Part shown: piece by piece, positions 23,655-37,664 of the stretch
Numbering within the stretch: the stretch's first letter is position 1
Layout: each line of letters opens with the position of its first letter
Source: Escallonia rubra
Taxonomy: Eukaryota; Streptophyta; Magnoliopsida; Escalloniales; Escalloniaceae
Length of the DNA: 64,000 bases
Direction: 5' to 3'
NCBI GenBank assembly: GCA_033065855.1
Contig: JAVXUO010003017.1
Location: 62,001 to 126,000 of the forward strand
Notes under the pieces: model-generated
The model's input: only the letters and a program-made list of their open reading frames with translations
What the model was told of the DNA's origin: nothing
Databases searched by the model: none
Translations under genes and position numbers: made by a program

Positions 23655-24799
23655 CTAGGTTTTGAAATATCTAGAGTTATTTGGACCTAATATTTTAAAA
23701 CAGTTTCAGTTCTATATAAAATACCGCTAAGCCTTCCTAATTTAATTAGTCTTACTCCTAACCAAATCAAGTATACTAATATAATGAACAAAAGCAGTTT
23801 ACCTTCGTAGTATTTGCAATGAACAACTTAACAGAAATGATACCACTCGGAGGTTCAAAGCAATAATTCGAAGATTGAGTACAAGACTGCTTCTCATAAA
23901 CTTGTTTACTTAAGCTAAACAAAGATTGTATTAACGTAAACTATGGAGTGTCCTTAATTTGATACATAGCACTAATCTAAACTAAGTGAAAGTTTTTTAC
24001 GGATGTTCCCTTGCAGACACATAGCACACTTAAAACTTTAGGCTCCATTTGATCGGACCATGTGTAATTTCCTTGCTTAGAACTTGTCACTTGTCATCTG
24101 GTCGTTGTTATACTTGATTTGATAGTTTATGTGATAATTATCAACTTGTCTCACTTGAACCAGGACGAATAGGCCTTAAGCAAAACTTGTTATCGTACCG
24201 ATTTCAGTTGTTCTAGTAACGTGACATATGCGTATACGTTTTGATAAATCAGCCTTGCTAGACTGATTCACTAGACTGATTCACTAGACTGATTCAGTGT
24301 CACTTTCCTTTCTACTTTAGAAATGATCCGAAGTGTTCACAAGGAAGGATCTCAGTGGACGCGAAAGCGGATAGGATTCCAAGCTTCGTCCACCAACTAT
24401 GACTATTAATTGCAAAGAAGATGACTTTGAACATCGTAGAAAAATATGAGCCACACACTTTGTAGAAGTATAATCTGGGATATGTTGACATTAACATGAG
24501 TGATGACTGACTTTGATAACTAGAATGTAAGTCATTCCAATTTGAGCCATGCACTTCGTAGGCGTATAATCTAGGATATGTTGACATTGACATGAGTGAT
24601 GACTGAGTCAAGGCTCCCAACCGAATAGTCTTTAACTCACTTTTGTGCCATCAGGAACTCACCGTACGAGTGGAAAGAAGTTAATTTCGTAAACCTCGTT
24701 GTCGAACTAAAAATTCTATCGACGTTACTAAATACATATACTTCTCATCCCGTTTTCAGAAATAAAGAGCTGTTAACGACTCTCGAGTTAACAATGTTA

Positions 24800-27700
24800 T
24801 GTATCGGGGGTGATATAAGGATGATCTGTTATTGCGGGAAATGCCAGTACCTTAAGGGTCTAGCTAGTGTTCATATGCATATGTAACCACAGTGTTCGTG
24901 AACATTGCCTTTGTGGCTTTGCTAAGTGATTACCCTGCATTGTCTGTGTCGCTTTGCAAATTTACTCATGTTTAATATACCAATCTGCATTGTTTATAAA
25001 GTAATCGAAATTGTTCTTATTCATTTCTGATTTGAGAGATTGAGTTAAATCTTTTCCTATATTGCCATTGAAATAAATTCTCTAAATCATTTGTATTCCT
25101 TTCTGAAATTTTTAGCGACCTTGCTGAGCTCCTGAAAGCTCACCCTTTCTTCTGTTCCCTTCTGCAGGTATTAACCATCGGTAGATTTTTGGATTGGTTA
25201 GAGCCGGATGATGGAGTTGGTTTAGCATTCTTATTATTTTGTTTACTTAATCCCTTGCAAGGGAATCATTGTGTAACTCACTGAATTGAGTACTTTAATC
25301 TAGTCTTTGCGTTTTAGAATAATTAGTTGAGAAATTGAGTTATCGTAAAAGTTCTGATAGAGATATTTATTGGGGTCTTCTTTGCGAATTTGAGATGATT
25401 AAATAGTTAAGATTGATCAATTAATTAGCTAACGCTCCAAAATTTTTGGGGTGTTACATAGTATGTTATATATTCACGATGGAAGTTGCTGTAATTTGGG
25501 GGTACTTATTCAGTGCCAAAAATTAGTTGAATGCATTTTTTTGGTGTATTTAATAACTTTTAGTACTTAATTGATATGAAATAAATAATCAAGGTACTTA
25601 TTTGGCACACCTGATTTAGAACATGTATTTGTCTGGTACAATATTATTCTTCCATTTTGAATATGCCAATGCTCCGCAAAGTATTTTTAGGGACATGTTT
25701 GGGACAAAGTAGTGTTAAAAGAAGAAGTATGTGATTTCATTTAATAAGTTCAAGCACTAATTTGGTACAAAGTAAGTCGAGGGACACATTTGGAACTGGG
25801 TATTGTCCAAAGAAGTATGCGGTTTTCTTTAACCAGTTCATGTATTCATTTGGTACGATTTAGTTTTTATCGGTTTTTATTTGGTATGTTTTACTTTTGA
25901 TACTTTTGCTTTTCCTCAAGATCTGCCATTGCTATCACATAGCTCAAAACACCAAATCTGAGCATTGTACACATTGATATTTCAAACACACACGTAAAAC
26001 ACACATTCTTACAGCTAAAATACCATATTTGTCATTAGCTCAACGATTTCTCAATAGGGAAAAATGAATTAGATTTGATGCTCTGTTCTTGTTCTTCCTA
26101 AACAGAGCCAGATCTATAAATTACATCCATTCTTCAACAACATTCCTCCCACTCCCACTCCCACTCAATGTCCGCAACAATATTACAGCCCATGTCAGTG
26201 CAAGTGCGGCCTTCAACCAACAATTCATCCTTCTAGCTCGCTCCAATTCTACGTTGACCAGTGGTGGGTCTCGCCAACGAAAGTACTCACAGTGCTGGAG
26301 CTGTAAAAACAGTAAGAGTTTAGTGAAATGTCTGCAAACTGAAAATCGCGACACTAAGTAAAGGGTTTCAAGCTGATGGAGCTCCAAAATTAGGATTTTG
26401 CAATACTTACCCCCACTGTTTCCTCAGCTCCAAAGTCGCCTCTCGGGGGTTTCTAGCCGTCCACAACGTCACAGATCTTGCCCTTTTCATGTAGTGACAC
26501 AAAGGGGTATTCATGGTCTTCGTGAAAAACTTGCGCTGCTATGGATGGATGAAACGCGTGTCTTGTGTTGTATTTCTTCAGCAATTGATAGAGGAGAAAA
26601 CCCAATTTGGAGGGAATTAAAGTGCGAAAGAGGATAGAGAAAGGGGGAATTGGTTTTTGGAGGGAAGCAGTGAGTTTGCCTTGGGAACGTAAAAAGGAGT
26701 TAGAGAAAAGGGCATCCCACGTGGCCATGGGACATGCTTTTATGTCCTTTTTTTATTTATAATAATAACAGTCCTACCCCTCTAACTTTCTAATGACATC
26801 TGTCCTCCGTCAACTAAGGTACTGATTTGGTACGTTATTTCAAAGGTGGGTTACTTCTTTGGTGCACCTTTAAAATTGGGTACAAAAGTTGTACAGAATT
26901 TAAGCTTGAGGGTACAATTTTTGGATTTGTCCTTATCTTTAAAAGATACTTAGAAAATAATAAAAATGTCTTGTGCAGCAGCAACTTGATCTCAATATGT
27001 TCTCCGCATATTTTTATCAGTGAAATTTACTTTTTTCTTTTTTGCGTACTAAATAAATGTTTTATTTTTTGTTCATCTATATAATTATCAAATTAGAATT
27101 AGTAAATATACACAGCGACATTGTTTATTGATATATCACCAGAAGGTTTAATTTTTTTTATTATTATTATAAGAAAGTTTAACCCAAAAGTTAGACTGAC
27201 TATCACTGATGAAATAACCAAGAAATTATAAAATTGTATAATATATTTATTATGCATCTCAATACTCTCAATAAAAACCGTCAGGTGCTTGGCACATGCT
27301 TCTGAGCTAGTTTTATTAATATGCTGACCGTGTCACGTCCTAACAAGATCATGTGCAAAACACTATTCTCAAATAACTGAACGGTCTGACATTTTGGAGA
27401 GTGTATGTCATCCAACTTCTTTCAAGCAATCTTACTAGGTTTTGAAATATCTAGAGTTATTTGGACCTAATATTTTAAAACAGTTTCAGTTCTATATAAA
27501 ATACCGCTAAGCCTTCCTAATTTAATTACTCTTACTCCTAACCAAATCAAGTATACTAATATAATGAACAAAAGCAGTTTACCTTCGTAGTATTTGCAAT
27601 GAACAACTTAACAGAAATGATACCACTCGGAGGTTCAAAGCAATAATTCGGAGATTGAGTACAAGACTGCTTCTCATAAACTTGTTTACTTAAGCTAAAC

Positions 27701-28579
27701 AAAGATTGTATTAACGTAAACTATGGAGTGTCCTTAATTTGATACATAGCACTAATCTAAACTAAGTGAAAGTTTTTTACGGATGTTCCCTTGCAGACAC
27801 ATAGCACACTTAAAACTTTAGGCTCCATTTGATCGGACCATGTGTAATTTCCTTGCTTAGAACTTGTCACTTGTCATCTGGTCATTGTTATACTTGATTT
27901 GATAGTTTATTTGATAATTATCAACTTGTCTCACTTGCACCAGGACGAATAGGCCTTAAGCAAAACTTGCTATCGTACCGATTTCAGTTGTTCTAGTAAC
28001 GTGACATACACATATACGTTTTGATAAATCAGCCATGCTAGACTGATTCACTAGACTGATTCGCTAGACTGATTCAGTGTCACTTTGCTTTCTACTTTAG
28101 AAATGATCCGAAGTGTTCACAAGGAAGGATCTCAGTGGACGCGAAAGCGGATAGGATTCCAAGCTTCGTCCACCAACTATGACTATTAATTGCGAAGAAG
28201 ATGACTTTGAACATCATAGATAGCTATGAGCCACCCACTTTGTAGAAGTATAATCTGGGATATGTTGACATTAACATGTGTGATGACTGAATTTTATAAC
28301 TAGACAATAAGTCATTCCAATGTGAGCCGTGCACGTCGTAGACGTATAATCTAGGATATGTTGACATTGACATGAGTGATGACTGAGTCAAGGCTCCCAA
28401 CCGAATAGTCTTTAACTCACTTTTGTGCCATCAGGAACTCACCGTACGAGTGGAAAGAAGTTAATTTCGTAAACCTCGTTGTCGAACTAAAAATTCTATC
28501 GACGTTACTAAATACATATACTTCTCATCCCGTTTTCAGAAATAAAGAGCTGTTAACGACTCTCGAGTTAACAATGTTA
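24800..28579 (+). repeat. Array unit U5
   Basis: Full unit of 3780 bp, LTR remnant to 25458. Shares a GTCAGGTGC variant (about 27281) with its neighbour U6 only. The pseudogene 5' region is more diverged and has a short deletion near 26660. Clustered differences lie at 28219-28335. Confidence 0.93.
26121..26514 (-). pseudogene. GRF zinc-finger pseudogene, copy in U5
   Basis: Same two exons and shared TGA. Has the same additional G in exon 1 (about 26449) as the U2 copy, another variant shared between non-adjacent units. Confidence 0.68.
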
Positions 28580-31500
28580 TGTATCGGGGGTGATATAAGG
28601 ATGATCTGTTATTGCGGGAAATGCCAGTACCTTAAGGGTCTAGCTAGTGTTCATATGCATATGTAACCACAGTGTTCGTGAACATTGCCTTTGTGGCTTT
28701 GCTAAGTGATTACCCTGCATTGTCTGTGTCGCTTTGCAAATTTACTCATGTTTAATATACCAATCTGCATTGTTTATAAAGTAATCGAAATTGTTCTTAT
28801 TCATTTCTGATTTGAGAGATTGAGTTAAATCTTTTCCTATATTCCCATTGAAATAAATTCTCTAAATCATTTGTATTCCTTTCTGAAATTTTTAGCGACC
28901 TTGATGTGCTCCTGAAAGCTCACCCCTTCTTCTGTTCCCTTCTGCAGGTATTAACCATCGGTAGATTTTTGGATTGGTTAGAGCCAGATGATGGAGTTGG
29001 TTTAGCATTTTTATTATTTTGTTTACTTAATCCCTTGCAAGGGAATCATTGTGTAACTCACTGAATTGAGTACTTTAATCTAGTCTTTGCGTTTAAGAAT
29101 AATTAGTTGAGAAATTGAGTTATCGTAAAAGTTCTGATAGAGATATTTATTGGGGTCTTCTTTGCGAATTTGAGATGATTAAATAGTGTTAAGATTGATC
29201 AATTAATTAGCTAACGCTCCAAAATTTTTTGGGGTGTTACATAGTATGTTTTATATTCACGATGGAAGTTGCTGTAATTTGGGGGTACTTATTCAGTGCC
29301 AAAAATTAGTTGAATGCATTTTTTTGGTGTATTTAATAACTTTTAGTACTTAATTGATATGAAATAAATAATCAAGGTACTTATTTGGCACACCTGATTT
29401 AGAACATGTACTTGTTTGGTACATTATTATTCTTCCATTTTGAATATGCCAATGCTCCACAAAGTATTTTTAGAGACTTGTTTGGGACAAAGTAGTGTTA
29501 AAAGAAGAAGTATGTGATTTCATTTAATAAGTTCAAGCACTAATTTGGTACAAAGTAAGTCGAGGGACACATTTGGAACTGAGTATTGTCCAAAGAAGTA
29601 TGCGGTTTTCTTTAACCAGTTCATGTATTCATTTGGTACGATTTAGTTTTTATCGGTTTTTATTTGGTATGTTTTACTTTTGATACTTTTGCTTTTCCTC
29701 AAGATCTGCCATTGCTATCACATAGCTCAAAACACCAAATCTGAGCATTGTACACATTGATATTTCAAACACACACGTAAAACACACATTCTTACAGCTA
29801 AAATACCATATTTGTCATTAGCTCAACGATTTCTCAATAGGGAAAAATGAATTAGATTTGATGCTCTGTTCTTGTTCTTCCTAAACAGAGCCAGATCTAT
29901 AAATTACATCCATTCTTCAACAACATTCCTCCCACTCCCACTCCCACTCAATGTCCGCAACAATATTACAGCCCATGTCAGTGCAAGTGCGGCCTTCAAC
30001 CAACAATTCATCCTTCTAGCTCGCTCCAATTCTACGTTGACCAGTGGTGGGTCTCGCCAACGAAAGTACTCACAGTGCTGGAGCTGTAAAAACAGTAAGA
30101 GTTTAGTGAAATGTCTGCAAACTGAAAATCGCGACACTAAGTAAAGGGTTTCAAGCTGATGGAGCTCCAAAATTAGGATTTTGCAATACTTACCCCCACT
30201 GTTTCCTCAGCTCCAAAGTCGCCTCTCGGGGTTTCTAGCCGTCCACAACGTCACAGATCTTGCCCTTTTCATGTAGTGACACAAAGGGGTATTCATGGTC
30301 TTCGTGAAAAACTTGCGCTGCTATAGATGGGTGAAACGCGTGTCTTGTCTTGTATTTTTTCAGCAATTGATAGAGGAGAAAACCCAATTTGGAGGGAATT
30401 AAGGCGCGAAAGAGGAGAGAGAAAGCGGGAATTGGTTTTTGGAGGGAAGGAAGCTGTGAATTTTCCCTTGGGAATGTAAAAAGGAGCCAGAGAAAAGGGC
30501 GGTCCACGTGGCCATGGGACACGCTTTTATGTCCTTTTGTTTTTAATAATAACAGTCCTACCCCTTTGATTTTTTAACGGCATCCGTCCTCTGTCAGCTG
30601 AGGTACTGATTTGGTACGTTATTTCAAAGGTGGGTTACTTCTTTGGTGCACCTTCAAAATTGGGTACTAAAGTTGTACAGAATTTAAACTTGAGGGTACA
30701 ATTTTTGGATTTGCCCTTATTTTTAAAAGATACTTAGAAAATAATAAAAATGTCTTGTGCAGCAGCAACTTGATCTCAATATGTTCTCCGCATATTTTTA
30801 TCAGTGAAATTTACTTTTTTCTTTTTTGCGTACTAAATAAATGTTTTATTTTTTGTTCATCTATATAATTATCAAATTAGAATTAGTAAATATACACAGC
30901 GACATTGTTTATTGATATATCACCAGAAGGTTTAAATTTTATTTTATTTTATTATTATAAGAAAGTTTAACCCAAAAGTTAGAGTGACTATCACTGATGA
31001 AATAACCAAGAAATTATAAAATTGTATAATATATTTATTATGCATCTCAATACTCTCAATAAAAACCGTCAGGTGCTTGGCACATGCTTCTGAGCTAGTT
31101 TTATTAATATGCTGACCGTGTCACGTCCTAACAAGATCATGTGCAAAACACTATTCTCAAATAACTGAACGGTCTGACATTTTGGAGAGTGTATGTCATC
31201 CAACTTCTTTCAAGCAATCTTACTAGGTTTTGAAATATCTAGAGTTATTTGGACCTAATATTTTAAAACAGTTTCAGTTCTATATAAAATACCGCTAAGC
31301 CTTCCTAATTTAATTACTCTTACTCCTAACCAAATCAAGTATACTAATATAATGAACAAAAACAGTTTACCTTCATAGTATTTGCAATGAACAACTTAAC
31401 AGAAATGATACCACTCTGAGGTTCAAAGCAATAATTCGGAGATTGAGTACAAGACTGCTTCTCATGAACTTGTTTACTTAAGCTAAACGAAGATTGTATT

Positions 31501-32370
31501 AACGTAAACTATGGAGTGTCCTTAATTTGATACATAGCACTAATCTCAACTAAGTGAAAGTTTTTTTTACAGCTGTTCCCTTGCAGAGACATAGCACACT
31601 TAATACTTTAGGCTCCATTTGATCGGACCATGTGTAATTTCCTTGCTTAGAACTTGTCACTTGTCATCTGGTCATTGTTATACTTGATTTGATATTTTTA
31701 TTTGATAATTATCAACTTGTCTCACTTGCACCAGGACGAATAGGCCTTAAGCAAAACTTGTTATCATACCGATTTCAGTTGTTCTAGTAACGTGACATAC
31801 GCGTATACGTTTTGATAAATCAGCCTTGCTAGACTGATTCACTAGACTGATTCACTAGACTGATTCAGTGTCACTTTGCTTTCTACTTTAGAAATGATCC
31901 GAAGTGTTCACAAGGAAGGATCTCAGTGGACGCGAAAGCGGATAGGATTCCAAGTTTCGTACACCTACTATTACTATTAATTGCTAAGAAGATGACTTGG
32001 AACATCATAGATAAATATCAGCCACACACTTTGTAGAAGTATAATCTGGGATATGTTGACATTAACATGAGTGATGACTGACTTTGATAACTAGACAATA
32101 AGTCATTCCAATGTGAGCCATGCACTTCGTAGGCGTATAATCAAGGATATGTTGACATTGACATGAGTGATGACTGATTCAAGGCTCCCAACCGAATAGT
32201 CTTTAACTCACTTTTGTGCCATCCAGAACTCACCGTACGAATTGAAACGGGTTACTTTCGTAAACCTCCTTGTCAAACTAAAAATTCTATCGACGTTACT
32301 AAATACATATACTTCTCATCCCGTTTTCAGAAATAAAGAGCTGTTAACGACTCTCGAGTTAACAATGTTA
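28580..32370 (+). repeat. Array unit U6
   Basis: Full unit of 3791 bp, the longest because of small insertions. LTR remnant to 29241. The LTR end matches U4 and the pseudogene 5' region matches U0, so the unit is a mosaic. Clustered differences lie at 31953-32275. Confidence 0.93.
29904..30296 (-). pseudogene. GRF zinc-finger pseudogene, copy in U6
   Basis: Identical in layout to the U0 copy, including the in-frame TGA and intact exon 2. Confidence 0.68.
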
Positions 32371-35300
32371 TGTATCGGGGGTGATATAAGGATGATCTGT
32401 TATTGCGGGAAATGCCAGTACCTTAAGGGTCTAGCTAGTGTTCATATGCATATGTAACCACAGTGTTCGTGAACATTGCCTTTGTGGCTTTGCTAAGTGA
32501 TTACCCTGCATTGTCTGTGTCGCTTTGCAAATTTACTCATGTTTAATATACCAATCTGCATTGTTTATAAAGTAATCGAAATTGTTTTTATTGATTTCTG
32601 ATTTGAGAGATTGAGTTAAATCTTTTCCTATATTCCCATTGAAATAAATTCTCTAAATCATTTGTATTCCTTTCTGAAATTTTTAGCGACCTTGCTGAGC
32701 TCCTGAAAGCTCACCCTTTCTTCTGTTCCCTTCTGCAGGTATTAACCATCTGTAGATTTTTGGATTGGTTAGAGCCGGATGATGGAGTTGGTTTAGCATT
32801 TTTATTATTTTGTTTACTTAATCCCTTGCAAGGGAATCATTGTGTAACTCACTGAATTGAGTACTTTAATCTAGTCTTTGCGTTTAAGAATAATTAGTTG
32901 AGAAATTGAGTTATCGTAAAAGTTCTGATAGAGATATTTATTGGGGTCTTCTTTGCGAATTTGAGATGATTAAATAGTTAAGATTGATCAATTAATTAGC
33001 TAACGCTCCAAAATTTTTGGGGTGTTACATAGCATGTTATATATTCACGATGGAAGTTGCTGTAATTTGGGGGTACTTATTCAGTGCCAAAAATTAGTTG
33101 AATGCATTTTTTTGGTGTATTTAATAACTTTTAGTACTTAATTGATATGAAATAAATAATCAAGGTACTTATTTGGCACACCTGATTTAGAACATGTACT
33201 TGTCTGGTACAATATTATTCTTCCATTTTGAATATGCCAATGCTCCGCAAAGTATTTTTAGGGACATGTTTGGGACAAAGTAGTGTTAAAAGAAGAAGTA
33301 TGTGATTTCATTTAATAAGTTCAAGCACTAATTTGGTACAAAGTAAGTCGAGGGACACATTTGGAACTGGGTATTGTCCAAAGAAGTATGCGGTTTTCTT
33401 TAACCAGTTCATGTATTCATTTGGTACGATTTAGTTTTTATCGGTTTTTATTTGGTATGTTTTACTTTTGATACTTTTGCTTTTCCTCAAGATCTGCCAT
33501 TGCTATCACATAGCTCAAAACACCAAATCTGAGCATTGTACACATTGATATTTCAAACACACACGTAAAACACACATTCTTACAGCTAAAATACCATATT
33601 TGTCATTAGCTCAACGATTTCTCAATAGGGAAAAATGAATTAGATTTGATGCTCTGTTCTTGTTCTTCCTAAACAGAGCCAGATCTATAAATTACATCCA
33701 TTCTTCAACAACATTCCTCCCACTCCCACTCCCACTCAATGTCCGCAACAATATTACAGCCCATGTCAGTGCAAGTGCGGCCTTCAACCAACAATTCATC
33801 CTTCTAGCTCGCTCCAATTCTACGTTGACCAGTGGTGGGTCTCGCCAACGAAAGTACTCACAGTGCTGGAGCTGTAAAAACAGTAAGAGTTTAGTGAAAT
33901 GTCTGCAAACTGAAAATCGCGACACTAAGTAAAGGGTTTCAAGCTGATGGAGCTCCAAAATTAGGATTTTGCAATACTTACCCCCACTGTTTCCTCAGCT
34001 CCAAAGTCGCCTCTCGGGGTTTCTAGCCGTCCACAACGTCACAGATCTTGCCCTTTTCATGTAGTGACACAAAGGGGTATTCATGGTCTTCGTGAAAAAC
34101 TTGCGCTGCTATAGATGGGTGAAACGCGTGTCTTGTCTTGTATTTTTTCAGCAATTGATAGAGGAGAAAACCCAATTTGGAGGGAATTAAGGTGCGAAAG
34201 AGGAGAGAGAAAGCGGGAATTGGTTTTTGGAGGGAAGGAAGCTGTGAATTTCCCTTGGGAATGTAAAAAGAAATCAGAGAAAAGGGCAGTCCACGCGTGG
34301 CCATGGGACACGCTTTTATGTCCTTTTTTTTTTAATAATGACAGTCCTACCCCTTTGATTTTTTAACGGCATCCGTCCTCCGTCAGCTGAGGTACTGATT
34401 TGGTACGTTATTTCAAAGGTGGGTTACTTCTTTGGTGCACCTTTAAAATTCGGTACTAAAGTTGTACAGAATTTAAACTTGAGGGTACAATTTTTGGATT
34501 TGCCCTTATTTTTAAAAGATACTTAGAAAATAATAAAAATGTCTTGTGCAGCAGCAACTTGATCTCAATATGTTCTCCGCATATTTTTATCAGTGAAATT
34601 TACTTTTTTCTTTTTTGCGTACTAAATAAATGTTTTATTTTTTGTTCATCTATATAATTATCAAATTAGAATTAGTAAATATACACAGCGACATTGTTTA
34701 TTGATATATCACCAGAAGGTTTAAATTTTATTTTATTTTATTATTATAAGAAAGTTTAACCCAAAAGTTAGACTGACTATCACTGATGAAATAACCAAGA
34801 AATTATAAAATTGTATAATATATTTATTATGCATCTCAATACTCTCAATAAAAACCGTCCCGTGCCTGGCACATGCTTCTGAGCTAGTTTTATTAATATG
34901 CTGACCGTGTCACGTCCTAACAAGATCATGTGCAAAACACTATTCTCAAATAACTGAACGGTCTGACATTTTGGAGAGTGTATGTCATCCAACTTCTTTC
35001 AAGCAATCTTACTAGGTTTTGAAATATCTAGAGTTATTTGGACCTAACATTTTAAAACAGTTTCAGTTCTATATAAAATACCGCTAAGCCTTCCTAATTT
35101 AATTACTCTTACTCCTAACCAAATCAAGTATACTAATATAATGAACAAAAGAAGTTTACCTTCATAGTATTTGCAATGAACAACTTAACAGAAATGATAC
35201 CACTCTAAGGTTCAAAGCAATAATTCGGAGATTGAGTACAAGACTGCTTCTCATAAACTTGATTACTTAAGCTAAACGAAGATTGTATTAACGTAAACTA

Positions 35301-36145
35301 TTGAGTGTCCTTAATTTGATACATAGCACTAATCTCAACTAAGTGAAAGTTTTCTTACAGCTGTTCCCTTGCAGACACATAGCACACTTAAAACTTTAGG
35401 CTCCATTTGATCGGACCATGTGTAATTTCCTTGCTTAGAACTTGTCACTTGTCATCTGGTCGTTGTTATACTTGATTTGATAGTTTTATTTGATAATTAT
35501 CAACTTGTCTCACTTGCACCAGGACGAATAGGCCTTAAGCAAAACTTGCTATCGTACCGATTTCAGTTGTTCTAGTAACGTGACATACACATATACGTTT
35601 TGATAAATCAGCCATGCTAGACTGATTCACTAGACTGATTCAGTGTCACTTTCCTTTCTACTTTAGAAATGATCCGAAGTGTTCACAAGGAAGGATCTCA
35701 GTGGACGCGAAAGCGGATAGGATTCCAAGCTTCGTCCACCAACTATGACTATTAATTGCAAAGACGATGACTTTGAACATCGTAGAAAAATATGAGCCAC
35801 ACACTTTGTAGAAGTATAATCTGGGATATGTTGACATTAAAATGAGTGATGACTGACCTTGATAACTAGACAATAAGTCATTCCAATGTGAGCCATGCAC
35901 TTCGTAGGCGTATAATCTAGGATATGTTGACATTGACATGAGTGATGACTGAGTCAAGGCTCCCAACCGAATAGTCTTTAACTCACTTTTGTGCCATCAG
36001 GAACTCACCGTACGAGTGGAAAGAAGTTAATTTCGTAAACCTCGTTGTCGAACTAAAAATTCTATCGACGTTACTAAATACATATACTTCTCATCCCGTT
36101 TTCAGAAATAAAGAGCTGTTAACGACTCTCGAGTTAACAATGTTA
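32371..36145 (+). repeat. Array unit U7
   Basis: Full unit of 3775 bp, LTR remnant to 33029. Carries the CACGCGTGGCC patch shared with U2 (about 34250-34305). It has two rather than three copies of the 14-bp CTAGACTGATTCA motif near 35627, which explains part of the shorter length. Confidence 0.93.
33692..34084 (-). pseudogene. GRF zinc-finger pseudogene, copy in U7
   Basis: Same structure, same TGA at the zinc-ligand codon, exon 2 intact through the hydrophobic tail. Confidence 0.68.
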
Positions 36146-37664
36146 TGTATCGGGGGTGATATAAGGATGATCTGTTATTGCGGGAAATGCCAGTACCTTA
36201 AGGGTCTAGCTAGTGTTCATATGCATATGTAACCACAGTGTTCGTGAACATTGCCTTTGTGGCTTTGCTAAGTGATTACCCTGCATTGTCTGTGTCGCTT
36301 TGCAAATTTACTCATGTTTAATATACCAATCTGCATTGTTTATAATGTAATCGAAATTGTTCTTATTCATTTCTGATTTGAGAGATTGAGTTAAATCTTT
36401 TCCTATATTGCCATTGAAATAAATTCTCTAAATCATTTGTATTCCTTTCTGAAATTTTTAGCGACCTTGCTGAGCTCCTTAAAGCTCACCGCTTCTTCTG
36501 TTCCCTTCTGCAGGTATTAACCATCGGTAGATTTTTGGATTGGTTAGAGCCGGATGATGGAGTTGGTTTAGCATTCTTATTATTTTGTTTACTTAATCCC
36601 TTGCAAGGGAATCATTGTGTAACTCACTGAATTGAGTACTTTAATCTCGTCTTTGCGTTTAAGAATAATTAGTTGAGAAATTGAGTTATCGTAAAAGTTC
36701 TGATAGAGATATTTATTGGAGTCTTCTTTGCGAATTTGAGATGATTAAATAGTTAAGATTGATCAATTAATTAGCTAACGCTCCAAAATTTTTGGGGTGT
36801 TACATAGTATGTTATATATTCACGATGGAAGTTGCTGTAATTTGGGGGTACTTATTCAGTGCCAAAAATTAGTTGAATGCATTTTTTTGGTGTATTTAAT
36901 AACTTTTAGTACTTAATTGATATGAAATAAATAATCAAGGTACTTATTTGGCACACCTGATTTAGAACATGTACTTGTCTGGTACAATATTATTCTTCCA
37001 TTTTGAATATGCCAATGCTCCGCAAAGTATTTTTAGGGACTTGTTTGGGACAAAGTAGTGTTAAAAGAAGAAGTATGTGATTTCATTTAATAAGTTCAAG
37101 CACTAATTTGGTACAAAGTAAGTCGAGGGACACATTTGGAACTGAGTATTGTCCAAAGAAGTATGCGGTTTTCTTTAACCAGTTCATGTATTCATTTGGT
37201 ACGATTTAGTTTTTATCGGTTTTTATTTGGTATGTTTTACTTTTGATACTTTTGCTTTTCCTCAAGATCTGCCATTGCTATCACATAGCTCAAAACACCA
37301 AATCTGAGCATTGTACACATTGATATGTCAAACACACACGTAAAACACACATTCTTACAGCTAAAATACCATATTTGTCATTAGCTCAACGATTTCTCAA
37401 TAGGGAAAAATGAATTAGATTTGATGCTCTGTTCTTGTTCTTCCTAAACAGAGCCAGATCTATAAATTACATCCATTCTTCAACAACATTCCTCCCACTC
37501 CCACTCCCACTCAATGTCCGCAACAATATTACAGCCCATGTCAGTGCAAGTGCGGCCTTCAACCAACAATTCATCCTTCTAGCTCGCTCCAATTCTACGT
37601 TGACCAGTGGTGGGTCTCGCCAACGAAAGTACTCACAGTGCTGGAGCTGTAAAAACAGTAAGAG

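Larger units (their letters stand above)
16584..24799 (+). repeat. Array unit U4, split by a 4.43 kb LTR element
   Basis: Without the insertion and its duplicated 5 bp the unit is 3779 bp. LTR remnant to 17244. It shares an ATAGTGTTAAG insertion and a longer T run next to the LTR end with U6 only, and an AGGAAGCAGG / GGAGGAAAGG variant (about 18421-18470) with U8 only. The insertion lies at 19223-23654, between two copies of CTAGG. Confidence 0.93.
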
